DNA from: an uncultured Clostridium sp. | GTDB lineage: Bacteria; Bacillota; Clostridia; Oscillospirales; Oscillospiraceae | Assembly: GCA_904420465.1 (NCBI GenBank) | Contig: CAJFVL010000001.1 | Location: 1 to 64,000 of the forward strand | Reading direction: 5' to 3' | DNA: 64,000 bases | Translations under genes and position numbers: made by a program | Shown: piece by piece, positions 1-8,198 of the stretch | Layout: every line of letters starts with the position of its first letter | Numbering within the stretch: position 1 is the first letter of the stretch | Notes under the pieces: generated by a model | What the model saw: only the letters and a program-made list of their open reading frames with translations | Told to the model about the DNA's origin: nothing | Databases searched by the model: none

Positions 1-1
1 G

Positions 2-490
2 GAGGCCAGCGGCACCGGCAACATGAAGTTCATGATGAACGGCGCCCTGACCATCGGCACCCTGGACGGCGCCAATGTGGAGATGCACCAGCAGCTGGGG
101 GATGAGAACATCTTCCTCTTCGGCCTGACCGCCGACCAGGTGGCCGAGCGCAGGCGTCAGGGCTACCGCTCTCTGGACTATTACCAGCAGAATCAGGCCA
201 TCAAGCGGGTCATCGACCAGATCTCCGCCGGCTTCCGGGACAAGGTGACCTACACCGACCTGACCAACCGTCTCCTCTTCGGGGCGGGGGGCAGCCCGGC
301 CGACGAGTATATGCTGCTGGCCGATTTTGACAGCTACTGCGCCGCCCACCGCCGTTCCCTGGAGGTCTACGCCAACCGGCTGCGCTGGAACCAGATGTCC
401 CTCATCAACATCGCCCGCTCCGGCATCTTTGCCGCCGACCGCTCCATCCGGGACTACGCCCGGGACATCTGGCACGTCCCCACCCGTTAA
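2..490 (+). CDS. glgP: Glycogen/maltodextrin phosphorylase, C-terminal end (partial)
   Basis: This is the last 162 codons of a glycogen phosphorylase, the cytoplasmic enzyme that releases glucose-1-phosphate from alpha-1,4-glucans. The reading frame is already open at base 2 with EASGTGNMKF, the family signature in which the lysine carries pyridoxal phosphate, followed by GALTIGTLDGANVEM. The end (ISRSGIFAADRSI-like, then DYARDIW) is also typical. The 5' part lies outside the window. A strong hairpin follows 15 bases after the stop. Family assignment is secure. Confidence 0.95.
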   Translation, partial: EASGTGNMKFMMNGALTIGTLDGANVEMHQQLGDENIFLFGLTADQVAERRRQGYRSLDYYQQNQAIKRVIDQISAGFRDKVTYTDLTNRLLFGAGGSPADEYMLLADFDSYCAAHRRSLEVYANRLRWNQMSLINIARSGIFAADRSIRDYARDIWHVPTR

Positions 491-504
491 ATCAAAACAA
501 CACA

Positions 505-541
505 ATGCCGCTCCAGGCCATTGGCCTGGAGCGGCATTTTT
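505..541. terminator. Bidirectional intrinsic terminator between glgP and aldehyde dehydrogenase
   Basis: A perfect 15-bp stem (ATGCCGCTCCAGGCC and its complement) closes on a 3-base loop and is followed by five T. It lies between convergent genes, so it probably ends both; on the minus strand it is followed by a looser T-rich tract. Confidence 0.85.
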
Positions 542-552
542 GTAAACATCTC

Positions 553-1917
553 TCAGCGCAAGATGCGGCGGACGATACTCCATTTTCCCTCAGTGTAGGG
601 ATGATAGCGCATGGACAGGTCAGGCCAGCTCCCCTTCTTCACCACACTGCGGTAGTGGGTGAAGGTATCAAAGCTCGCCTTTCCGTGGTAGCTCCCCATT
701 CCCGAGCTCCCCACTCCGCCGAAGGGCAGGTGAGAGGTAGCCAGGTGCATAATGGTGTCGTTAATGCAGCCCCCGCCGAAGGAGCACCGGTCCAGCACCA
801 TCCCCTCCGCCCCTTTGTCCCGGGTAAACAGGTAGAGGGCCAGGGGCCGGGGGCGCTCCCGGACAAAGGCTGCCGCCTCCTCCAGCTCCTCAAAGGTCAG
901 CACGGGCAAAATGGGTCCGAAGATCTCCTCCTGCATAACGGGAGCCTCGGGGGACACCTGGTCCAGCAGAGTGGGCTGCAGGAAGCGGCGCTCCTCCTCT
1001 CCCCCGCCCCCCAGCCGGATATTCTGCCCCTCCAGCAGGGACAGCAGACGGCGGTAGTGCTTCTCGTTGACAATACAGGGCATCTGGCTGTAGTCGCCCC
1101 CGGGGAAAAACTCCTCCAGCGCTTCCTGATATGCTTTGACAAATTCCTCCTTGCGGGCACTGTGGATCAGCAGGTAGTCGGGGGCCACGCAGGTCTGGCC
1201 CGCATTGAGCACCTTTCCGAAGGCAATGCGCCGGGCGGCCAATCGGAGGTCTGCGCTCTTGTCCACAATCACAGGACTTTTGCCCCCCAGCTCCAGCGTC
1301 ACCGGGGTCAGGCGTCGGGCCGCCGCCGACATCACTTCCTTTCCCACCGCCACACTGCCGGTGAAGAAAATATAGTCAAATTGTTCCTCCAGCAGGGCCT
1401 GGTTTTCCGCCCTGCCCCCCTCCACCACGGTAATATACTCCTCCGGGAAAATATCCCCCACCAGCCGGGCAATGGCCGCGCTGGTGGCAGGCGCATAGGC
1501 CGACGGCTTGATCACCGCGCAGCAGCCCGCCGAAATGGCCCCCACCAGGGGAGACAGGCAAAGCTGAACGGGGTAGTTCCAAGGGGACATGATCAGCGCC
1601 CTGCCATACGGTTCCGGACAGATGAAGCTTCTGGCCGGGAAAAGCGCCGGCGGCGTTCTGACCCGTCTGGGCTTCATCCAGCCGGCCAGATGCCTCCTGT
1701 GGAACCGGATCTCCTCCAGCACCAGCCCCGTCTCGCAAAAATAGCTCTCCATGGGCTGCTTGTTCAGATCCTCTCTCAGCGCCCGGGCAAGCTCCGCCTC
1801 CCGGTCCGCCAGCGCCCTCCCCAGCCTTTCCAGCGCCGCCAGCCTGGCCGGGAGCGGCCTGGTGGCCCCGCTGTCAAAATAGGCCTTCTGCCGGGCCGTC
1901 AGTTCTGAGCCTTTCAC
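553..1917 (-). CDS. Aldehyde dehydrogenase, class 3-like
   Basis: A 454-residue NAD(P)-dependent aldehyde dehydrogenase that oxidises an aldehyde to a carboxylate; the physiological substrate cannot be read from the sequence. Visible motifs are SPWNYP near residue 111 (cofactor and substrate pocket), FFTGS at 184-188, LELGGKSP with the general base Glu209, and NAGQTC with the nucleophile Cys243. The short length and the C-terminal tail (FDTFTHYRSVVKKG then a basic end) are typical of the ALDH3/YwdH branch, which is membrane-associated in some species. It is a single-gene unit with its own promoter at 1971-1999. Confidence 0.9.
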   Translation of the reverse strand: MKGSELTARQKAYFDSGATRPLPARLAALERLGRALADREAELARALREDLNKQPMESYFCETGLVLEEIRFHRRHLAGWMKPRRVRTPPALFPARSFICPEPYGRALIMSPWNYPVQLCLSPLVGAISAGCCAVIKPSAYAPATSAAIARLVGDIFPEEYITVVEGGRAENQALLEEQFDYIFFTGSVAVGKEVMSAAARRLTPVTLELGGKSPVIVDKSADLRLAARRIAFGKVLNAGQTCVAPDYLLIHSARKEEFVKAYQEALEEFFPGGDYSQMPCIVNEKHYRRLLSLLEGQNIRLGGGGEEERRFLQPTLLDQVSPEAPVMQEEIFGPILPVLTFEELEEAAAFVRERPRPLALYLFTRDKGAEGMVLDRCSFGGGCINDTIMHLATSHLPFGGVGSSGMGSYHGKASFDTFTHYRSVVKKGSWPDLSMRYHPYTEGKWSIVRRILR

Positions 1918-1970
1918 ACGCCTCTCCCCTCCGCAGGCCGCCGGGCGGCCCGCCTGGTTTTATTGAACAT

Positions 1971-1999
1971 AGTATAGTCCATTCTGCCCCCGACTACAA
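1971..1999 (-). promoter_or_regulatory. Sigma-A type promoter of the aldehyde dehydrogenase
   Basis: On the minus strand TTGTAG (1994-1999), 17 bases, then TATACT (1971-1976), about 55 bases upstream of the start codon. Confidence 0.55.
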
Positions 2000-2111
2000 G
2001 CCGGCCCGTTTAACTTTTCGTTTTCCGCCTGATGCCGTCCTCCCTCCGGCATGAGGAGGGAGGACGCCTCATAGAAATAAGACAAATCTTCATTTGAAAC
2101 GGAGTGGGATT

Positions 2112-2656
2112 ATGAAAAGCAGAAGAAAACGGCTCTGGCTCCTTCTGACCCGAAAGAAGTGGTGGACCGCCCTGGCCTGCCTGCTGGCCGCGGCGGCTAT
2201 GTTCTATGCGGTAAACTTTCCGGCGGTTGTGGGCGTCTCCGCCTCCGCGAGGCAGCTTCCCATCTACTGCGTCCAGCGGGACCAGAAGCTGGTGTCCATC
2301 AGCTTCGACGCCGCCTGGGGCAACGAGGACACCCAGCAGCTCATCGACATTTTGTCCCGGTACGGCGTCACCGCCACCTTCTTTGTGGTGGGGGACTGGG
2401 TGGACAAATACCCCGAATCGGTCAAGGCCCTCCACGACGCGGGCCACGAGGTGATGAACCATTCCAACACCCACGCCCACTACCCCCAGCTGTCCGCCCA
2501 GGAGATCACGGCCGACCTGGAGGCCTGCAACGACAAGATTGAGGCGGTCACCGGCGTGCGCCCCACTCTGGTCCGCCTGCCTTATGGGGACTATGACGAC
2601 AAATCCATCAACGCGGTGCGTTCCATCGGCATGGAACCCATCCAGTGGGATGTGGA
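2112..2656 (+). pseudogene. pdaB: pdaB, 5' part: sporulation polysaccharide deacetylase interrupted by a recombinase element
   Basis: This encodes residues 1-182 of a PdaB-type polysaccharide deacetylase (NodB fold), a sporulation protein acting on the spore cortex or cell wall. An N-terminal membrane anchor (about 18-36) is followed by motif 1 SFDAAWGNED (Asp66), motif 2 HSNTHAH (His117, His121) and motif 3 RLPYGDYDD. Identity stops inside motif 4 after QWDVD; the open frame then runs 49 unrelated codons to 2804, so the present product lacks motif 5. The rest of the gene is at 8177-8409. The ATG at 2112 is chosen because GGAG lies 7 bases upstream; a TTG 18 bases earlier has none. Whether the gene is dead or is rejoined during development is discussed in the findings. 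Confidence 0.88.
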
Positions 2657-2677
2657 TGCGCCGAACACCGCTTCAAG
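2634..2677 (+). other. attL: left junction of the recombinase element
   Basis: The pdaB coding sequence ends at the dinucleotide GA (2655-2656). The element arm reads TTCAAG at 2672-2677, ending 21.5 bases from the centre of the GA. The matching arm at the right end lies at exactly the same distance from its GA. Confidence 0.75.
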
Positions 2678-2856
2678 CCTCCGCAGCAGAAAGCTTTCCG
2701 CCATTCTCCGCGGCAGCCGGTCGGGCGGTCCAGGTCTCCTGGTTTTCGCGCCGCATCCAGACTTTAATATTTTTTGTCATTTATATAATTTTCTTAATAA
2801 ATGAAAGCTAAATTTCATAATTATTTCAAAAATATTCTGGACTTCCAAAAAATAGG

Positions 2857-2886
2857 TTGCATTGCCCCAGGTAAATGCAGTACAAT
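2857..2886 (+). promoter_or_regulatory. Probable promoter of the TAXI-TRAP operon
   Basis: TTGCAT (2857-2862), 18 bases, then TACAAT (2881-2886), in a markedly AT-rich stretch (2760-2900) just inside the left end of the element. The first transporter gene starts 67 bases downstream. Confidence 0.5.
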
Positions 2887-2952
2887 AACAATGTCCAGTA
2901 GCTACACCCAGCGCAGCCATACCTAATATGGAAAGATATGGAGGAATTTGAA

Positions 2953-4014
2953 ATGAAGAAAACACTTGCATTGGTTCTCGCTACTGCCATGACCCTGTCC
3001 CTGGCTCTGTCCGGCTGCAGCACCAGCACCACCGGAGGCTCCGCATCTTCCGGCGGAGGCTCGTCCTCCTCGGGCGGCGGCAGCTCTGTCTCCTCCAGCG
3101 GCAGTGAGTCCGGCCTGACTCCCAAGGACGGCGGCACCCGCCTGACTTTCACCACCGGCGGCGAGACTGGCACCTATTACGCCTTCGGCAACGTCATCGG
3201 CAACAAGGTGGGCGACCTGACCAGCACCTCCATCACCACTGTGGCCTCCGGCGGCTCCGCCGCCAACATCCAGTCCATGGACCGTGGGGACGCCCAATTG
3301 GGCTTCGTCCAGTCCGACGTCATGGTGTATGCCTATAACGGCGAGCGCACCTTTGCCGAAAACGGCGCGGTGACCGGCTTCTCCACCGTAGCCAACCTGT
3401 ACATGGAGCAGGTCCAGATCGTCACCCTGGACCCCGAGATTAAAACCGTGGCCGACCTGGAGGGCAAGCGGGTCTCGGTAGGCGCCGCCGGCTCCGGCGT
3501 CTACTTCAATGCGGTGGATGTGCTGGGCATCTATGGCCTGGACATTGAGGCCGACATCACCCCCACCTATCAGGACTTCTCCAACTCCGCCGAGGCTCTG
3601 AAGGACGGCCAGATTGACGCCGCCTTCATCGTGGCCGGCGCTCCCACCACCGCCATTACCGACCTGGCTGCGGGCCGTGACGTCTATCTGGTCAGTCTGG
3701 ACCAGGAGCACATTGACGCCCTGATCGAGTCCTCCCCCTACTACAGCGCCAACACCATCTCTCAGGATGTGTACGGCACTGCGGAGGACTGCACCACCGT
3801 GGCCGTGGGCGCCGTGGTCATCGCCCGGGACGATGTGTCCGAGGCCGATGTGTACAACTTCCTGTACGGCACCTTCGAGGATATCCCCAACCTGTCCCAC
3901 GGCAAAGCCGCTGAGCTGGACCTGGACTTTGCCGCCTCTGTCACTTCCATCGGCTATCACCCCGGCGCCGTGGCCTACTTCGCGGATAAGGGCATTACCG
4001 TCCCCGCCAAGTAA
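2953..4014 (+). CDS. TAXI family TRAP transporter solute-binding lipoprotein
   Basis: A 353-residue extracytoplasmic receptor for a tripartite ATP-independent (TRAP) transporter of the TAXI subfamily. MKK...LSGC is a lipoprotein signal with lipid-bearing Cys near residue 21, followed by a Gly/Ser-rich linker to about 55. The mature domain begins with TFTTGGETGTYYAFG and contains VASGGSAANI, QLGFVQSDV and the DLEGKRVSVGAAGSG segment, all typical of TAXI receptors. GGAGG 8 bases upstream of the ATG at 2953 decides the start over an upstream in-frame ATG. The ligand is unknown; characterised relatives bind C4-C5 dicarboxylates or related acids. Confidence 0.93.
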   Translation: MKKTLALVLATAMTLSLALSGCSTSTTGGSASSGGGSSSSGGGSSVSSSGSESGLTPKDGGTRLTFTTGGETGTYYAFGNVIGNKVGDLTSTSITTVASGGSAANIQSMDRGDAQLGFVQSDVMVYAYNGERTFAENGAVTGFSTVANLYMEQVQIVTLDPEIKTVADLEGKRVSVGAAGSGVYFNAVDVLGIYGLDIEADITPTYQDFSNSAEALKDGQIDAAFIVAGAPTTAITDLAAGRDVYLVSLDQEHIDALIESSPYYSANTISQDVYGTAEDCTTVAVGAVVIARDDVSEADVYNFLYGTFEDIPNLSHGKAAELDLDFAASVTSIGYHPGAVAYFADKGITVPAK

Positions 4015-4054
4015 GCTTCCGCTCCCGGGCAGGGCGTGCGGCGCAGATGTCTGA

Positions 4055-4097
4055 CCGGGCGGCCTTGGAGGACTTTCCCCCTGGGCCGCCCGGTTTT
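4055..4097 (+). terminator. Intercistronic hairpin between receptor and permease
   Basis: CCGGGCGGCC (4055-4064) pairs with GGCCGCCCGG (4084-4093) and is followed by TTTT. Such a leaky terminator between receptor and permease would give more receptor than permease, as is usual for binding-protein transporters. Confidence 0.6.
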
Positions 4098-4189
4098 ATC
4101 AATCCCGGGGAGCACCGCTTCCTCGCTCCCGGGACTGCGCGGCCGCTGGTCCGCGAGCCAAACAGGAGAAACGGGAGAAAGGAGATCTT

Positions 4190-6211
4190 ATGGAACCCAA
4201 CGACAAGGAGAGAACCGCAGCGTCTGACACAACTCAGCATATTGACGTCGACGTCGGCACCATGGCCGACGTGGAAGCGGTCATGAAAAAATATGACCGT
4301 GAATCCAACACCCGCATCTGGGAGGGGAAGCCCGGCCTGGTTGTGCGTATTCTCGGCATTGCATTTTCCTGTTACTGCATTTTCTCTACACTGAAAGGCT
4401 GGCCCACCCTGGCTGAGCAGAAGCTGAACATCTTTCTGGGGCTGATCCTCATCATGGGCTATCTGCACTATCCCATTCGGAAGGGCCATGTCAAGGTCAA
4501 TTCCCTGCCCTGGTACGACATTGTCATTATGCTGGTGGGCGCCTTCCCCTTTTTCTATTTTGCATATAACGCCAACGACATCATCTCCAAGGCAATTGCC
4601 ACCACCGATGACATCCGGATGGTAATTCTGGCCATTGTCGGCATCCTGGCCATGATGGAGCTGTGCCGCCGCTGCGTGGGACTCCCCATTCTATGTGTGC
4701 TGGGGGTGCTGCTGATCTATACCTTCAGCAATGTCCGCTTCGGCAAGGCCATTTACGACCTGTTTTACTCCACCTCCGGCATCATGGGCACCCCCGTCAA
4801 CGTCTGCCAGAAGTTCATCGTGGTGTTCATCATCTTCGGCGCATTCCTGGAGCGGACTGGCATCTCCACCTTCTTCATCAATCTGGCCAACTGCCTGTGC
4901 GGCTCGGCAGCCGGCGGCCCGGCCAAGGTGGCCGTCATCGCCAGCGCGCTGGAGGGCATGGCCTCCGGCTCCTCGGTGGCCAACACCGTGGGTTCCGGCT
5001 CGGTGACCATCCCCCTGATGAAGCGGACCGGCTACAAGCCCGAATTTGCCGGCGCCGTGGAGGCGGCCGCCTCCACCGGGGGCCAGATCATGCCCCCCAT
5101 CATGGGCGCCGCCGCTTTCCTGATGGCCGAGTATATGGGAATTCCCTATATCACCGTGGCCGTCAAGGCCATCCTGCCCGCTGTGCTGTACTTCACCGGC
5201 ATCTATATCGCCGTCCATCTGGAGGCCAAGAAGCTGGGCCTGCGGGGGATTCCCCGCAGTGAACTGCCCCGTTTTACCAAGCTGCTGCCCAAAATCTACC
5301 TGCTGATGCCCCTGGTGGTGCTGGTGGTGCTGGTCTCCGGACAATTCCGCACCATGCAGTGGGCCGCCTCCGTGGCCATCCTGTGTGCCGTGGCTGCCGG
5401 CCTGCTGAACAATGTTGTGAACAAGGCAACCGGCATCAGCGAGCCCAGCGAGCAATTCACCGTCGCCAAATTCTTTGACGCCCTGGAGGCGGGCGGCAAG
5501 AGCTCGGTCACCGTGGCTGTGGCGTGTTCTGTGGCCGGCCTGATTGCCGGCTGCATCACCACCACCGGACTGGCCTCCACCCTGATCACTGCCATCGTCA
5601 AAATTTCCGGCGGGCAGGCCATTGTCGCCCTGTTCCTCACCATGGTGTGCTGCATCGTTCTGGGCATGGGCGTACCCACCACCGCCAACTTCTGCATCAT
5701 GGCATCCACCTGCGCCCCCATTCTGATCGACAACCGCATCGGCATCGAGCCGATTGCCGCCTATTTCTTTGTGTTCTACTTCGGCATCGTGGCCGACATC
5801 ACCCCGCCCGTGGCTCTGGCCGCCTATGCCGGCTCCGCCATTGCCAAGTCCTCGCCCATGAAGACGGCTCTCAACGCCACCCGATTGGCCATCGCCGCCT
5901 TCATTGTGCCGTATATCTTCGCTTTCAGTCCCACTATGCTGTTTGTGTTTCCGGAAGGCACCTCCGCCCTCTTTGAGGTCCTTCAGGTTATTCAAATCTG
6001 TATCAGCTCCTTCCTGGGGATTTTCGGCGTTGCCACCGCACTGAACGGCTTTTTGTACCGGCCCATCAATCCTCTGTTCCGCGTCATTCTGGCTGTCGGC
6101 GGCGTCGGCATGATGGTCCCCGGAACCATCACCGACATCGTAGGCCTGATTTTAGTGGGCGGCGTCTATTTCCTGCAGCGCGCAGGAGCCAAAAAGGCAG
6201 CTCAGGCTTGA
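4190..6211 (+). CDS. TRAP transporter permease, fused small and large subunits
   Basis: A 673-residue integral membrane protein in which the four-helix DctQ-like part (about residues 40-190) is fused to the twelve-helix DctM-like part (about 200-670), the arrangement normally paired with TAXI receptors. Motifs include GSAAGGPAKVAV with ASGSSVANTVGSGS, TGGQIMPPIMGAAAF and LGMGVPTTANF, which shape the substrate and Na+ sites in the DctM family. AAAGGAG precedes the ATG at 4190. It works with the receptor upstream to import an organic acid using an ion gradient. Confidence 0.93.
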   Translation: MEPNDKERTAASDTTQHIDVDVGTMADVEAVMKKYDRESNTRIWEGKPGLVVRILGIAFSCYCIFSTLKGWPTLAEQKLNIFLGLILIMGYLHYPIRKGHVKVNSLPWYDIVIMLVGAFPFFYFAYNANDIISKAIATTDDIRMVILAIVGILAMMELCRRCVGLPILCVLGVLLIYTFSNVRFGKAIYDLFYSTSGIMGTPVNVCQKFIVVFIIFGAFLERTGISTFFINLANCLCGSAAGGPAKVAVIASALEGMASGSSVANTVGSGSVTIPLMKRTGYKPEFAGAVEAAASTGGQIMPPIMGAAAFLMAEYMGIPYITVAVKAILPAVLYFTGIYIAVHLEAKKLGLRGIPRSELPRFTKLLPKIYLLMPLVVLVVLVSGQFRTMQWAASVAILCAVAAGLLNNVVNKATGISEPSEQFTVAKFFDALEAGGKSSVTVAVACSVAGLIAGCITTTGLASTLITAIVKISGGQAIVALFLTMVCCIVLGMGVPTTANFCIMASTCAPILIDNRIGIEPIAAYFFVFYFGIVADITPPVALAAYAGSAIAKSSPMKTALNATRLAIAAFIVPYIFAFSPTMLFVFPEGTSALFEVLQVIQICISSFLGIFGVATALNGFLYRPINPLFRVILAVGGVGMMVPGTITDIVGLILVGGVYFLQRAGAKKAAQA

Positions 6212-6227
6212 ACCAATCTCATTCAAA

Positions 6228-6262
6228 AACAGACGGGATTTTTATGATCCCGTCTGTTTTTT
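6228..6262 (+). terminator. Terminator of the TAXI-TRAP operon
   Basis: A perfect 12-bp stem, AACAGACGGGAT (6228-6239) with ATCCCGTCTGTT (6247-6258), is followed by a T run 17 bases after the permease stop. Confidence 0.85.
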
Positions 6263-6339
6263 CGCGCCGTCCCGCAAGCCAAGCCTGCCCCGACTCTATG
6301 GGTCAAATCAGCAGGGCCTTTTCAGGACAAAAGGACCTG

Positions 6340-7791
6340 CTATACATTCCAGCAAATACTTACCGTCTCTCCTTTCAGACGGATGGATCGGATCAGGTTA
6401 CGGGCCACCAGTTTTTTCCCCTCAAAATCCAGTCCCCGAAAATCAATATGCCCAACCAGTGCAGCGTTCAGATTTCTCTCCCGCTCCGCCAGCAGTTCTC
6501 TCCTCTCCCGGTCCAGCCGGCTGATTTCTTCTTCCAGATACCGGGCGGTAAGCACGCCGCCCGCGGCAACAGCTTGAACCAGCCGTTCAATTCTCTCGTC
6601 AATCCGGGACAGCCTCTCTTCCCACTCCTGCCCGCCCTCATCCGGGAGGCGTTCCGGCGGACACTGGTCCAGCAGCTTGACAATCTCCTGTTCCACCGCC
6701 TGCTCCAGTTCCCTGAGGTCAAGGGAGTGCCTTGCATTACAGACGCCCAGATTGGACCGTCCGCTGCACAGCAGATAATATTTTTGGTCAAGCAGATTGA
6801 TTTTGATGGCATAGCCGCAGTCTCCGCACTTCAGCAGTCCGGACAGCCAGCTGTGCCTGCCCGCCGCGGACCGGCTGATCTGCCGGTTCCGCTCCAGCTT
6901 CCGCTGGCAAGCCAGCCAAAGTCCGCCGGGAACAATTCCCAGATGGTTGGCCAGTGCCAGGTGCTGATCGGCTGATACTGTGTACTTTCCCCGGCTCCGG
7001 TCCCGCTTTCCCACCACGTTGCAGGCAAAGGCGCCCTGAAATTCCCCCGGGGCCTGGGGGCACCGCACTCCCTTGGAGGCAAAATACCAGTACACATCTT
7101 CATCCGCCATAACATACAGTGGGTTATGCAGGATGCGCGACACCGCCGCACTGTCCCAATTTTTGCGTCTGACGCCCGGGATGTCCCGGTCCGTCAGCCA
7201 GCGGGCCACAGTGCCCAGGGACTGCTCCGGCTGTATGTAGCGCTGAAATATTTGGAGGACATCTTCCGCCCGGTCGGTGGGAACCAGAGCAGATACCCGG
7301 CGGCCCTCCGGATCTGTCACCTTTCCCAGCCGGAACCCGAACGGAGCCGGGCCGCCGGGCCACGCCCCCAGCTGAAAGCGATGATAATAGTTGTCCCGGA
7401 CGCGTTCCGCCGTGGTCTCCCGCTCCAGCTGAGCGAACACCATGATAATGCTCAGCATGGCCCGTCCCATGGGGGACGATGTGTCGAATTTTTCTGTGAC
7501 AGACTCAAACTGGACCCCCCGGACCTCCAGCTGTTTCCAAACCTGACTGAAATCGGAGAGGGACCGGCTGAACCGATCCAGCCGATAGACAAAAATTTTT
7601 TGAATTCTCCCTTCCATGACATCCTGCATCATCCGCTGAAACGCCGGGCGCTGGATATTTTTCCCGGAAAAGCCCCTGTCCTGATAGATTTGACGTTCGT
7701 TTCCGGCGGCCGCGGCGCACAATTCAACCTGGCTTTCAATTGACAGGCTGTCCTTTTTGTCCAAGGACTGACGGGCGTAAATTGCATTCAT
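6340..7791 (-). CDS. Large serine recombinase (site-specific integrase)
   Basis: A 483-residue serine recombinase, the probable integrase/excisionase of the surrounding element. The resolvase-type catalytic domain starts with IYARQSLDKKDSLSIESQ (nucleophile Ser9) and contains the YRLDRFSRS motif; a recombinase domain follows, then a zinc ribbon (KCGDCGY ... LCSGRSNLGVC) and a coiled-coil near residues 390-450. The ATG at 7791 has GGAGG only 2 bases upstream; a TTG at 7800 is an alternative, so the start is uncertain. It follows the small ORF at 7807-7941 with a 15-base gap and is likely cotranscribed with it. It lies near the right end of the element, as integrases do. Confidence 0.95.
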   Translation of the reverse strand: MNAIYARQSLDKKDSLSIESQVELCAAAAGNERQIYQDRGFSGKNIQRPAFQRMMQDVMEGRIQKIFVYRLDRFSRSLSDFSQVWKQLEVRGVQFESVTEKFDTSSPMGRAMLSIIMVFAQLERETTAERVRDNYYHRFQLGAWPGGPAPFGFRLGKVTDPEGRRVSALVPTDRAEDVLQIFQRYIQPEQSLGTVARWLTDRDIPGVRRKNWDSAAVSRILHNPLYVMADEDVYWYFASKGVRCPQAPGEFQGAFACNVVGKRDRSRGKYTVSADQHLALANHLGIVPGGLWLACQRKLERNRQISRSAAGRHSWLSGLLKCGDCGYAIKINLLDQKYYLLCSGRSNLGVCNARHSLDLRELEQAVEQEIVKLLDQCPPERLPDEGGQEWEERLSRIDERIERLVQAVAAGGVLTARYLEEEISRLDRERRELLAERERNLNAALVGHIDFRGLDFEGKKLVARNLIRSIRLKGETVSICWNV

Positions 7792-7806
7792 CGCCTCCAA
7801 AGACCC

Positions 7807-7941
7807 TCAGGAACCACATTGGGCAAGCGTGCACTCCCCCTGGCGGCGCCGGAGCTCCGCAAGACTCCGGCGGTGAATCTCCCGGATGCGCGCCAAGCGC
7901 TCCGAATCACATTGTGTCTGAAACACATGCTCAATTTTCAT
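7807..7941 (-). CDS. 44-residue basic protein upstream of the recombinase
   Basis: An unrecognised small ORF reading MKIEHVFQTQCDSERL and continuing Arg-rich (RIREIHRRS, RRRQGE) to a Cys-containing end. AGGAGG lies 11 bases upstream of the ATG, a strong if slightly distant ribosome binding site. Its size, basic character and position directly before the integrase make a recombination directionality factor or a regulator of the integrase possible; nothing in the sequence proves this. Confidence 0.55.
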   Translation of the reverse strand: MKIEHVFQTQCDSERLARIREIHRRSLAELRRRQGECTLAQCGS

Positions 7942-7960
7942 AACGGACTGAGCCTCCTCT

Positions 7961-8012
7961 GCCTGTACTCCCTGGCTATCCTATGCAGAGGCCTGTACAG
8001 GCTATGACAGGC
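7961..8012. promoter_or_regulatory. Repeated GCCTGTAC motifs upstream of the recombinase unit
   Basis: GCCTGTAC occurs at 7961-7968 and again at 7991-7998, exactly 30 bases apart. The second copy is part of a perfect 12-bp palindrome, GCCTGTACAGGC (7991-8002), followed by GACAGGC. They lie 20-70 bases upstream of the minus-strand start at 7941, where an operator would be expected. Confidence 0.35.
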
Positions 8013-8154
8013 AGCAGCTCGAAAATTGCCTGGCCGTTTATCACCTTCCTCTTCATTAATCCGGCACGCGGCCATGCGGCTCCGATACATCGAGCCGGCG
8101 CGGCAGCCTCCGTCATTGAGCATCCCAGAGCTGCCGGCCTCTCCATTTCCGCCC

Positions 8155-8198
8155 CTTGAAGGTGTTTCCCATGGCGACAGCCTGGACTGGAAAGAAAT
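8155..8198 (+). other. attR: right junction of the recombinase element
   Basis: The element arm CTTGAA starts at 8155, 21.5 bases from the centre of the GA at 8176-8177. Downstream of the GA the pdaB frame resumes with GAC AGC CTG GAC TGG. Confidence 0.75.

Larger units (their letters stand above)
2656..8177. mobile_element. 5.5-kb large-serine-recombinase element inserted in pdaB, carrying a TRAP transporter
   Basis: The borders are defined by the split host gene: pdaB codons up to GAT at 2655 continue at GAC at 8176. Recombination between the two GA dinucleotides would restore an in-frame 258-residue protein. The element holds a TAXI solute receptor and fused TRAP permease on the plus strand, and a 44-residue ORF plus a large serine recombinase on the minus strand near the right end. 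There are no conjugation, replication or phage structural genes. A 2-bp core with extended imperfect half-sites is what serine integrases are known to use. Confidence 0.82.

Noticed and set aside
2850-2952. Left end of the AT-rich segment as the true element border
   Set aside because: The pdaB frame shows that host sequence ends earlier, at 2656, and the symmetric arm at 2672-2677 agrees.
2923-3960. 345-codon minus-strand open frame over the TAXI receptor gene
   Set aside because: It mirrors the codon bias of the real gene (Gly/Val/His-rich shadow protein), has no ribosome binding site and no recognisable domain.
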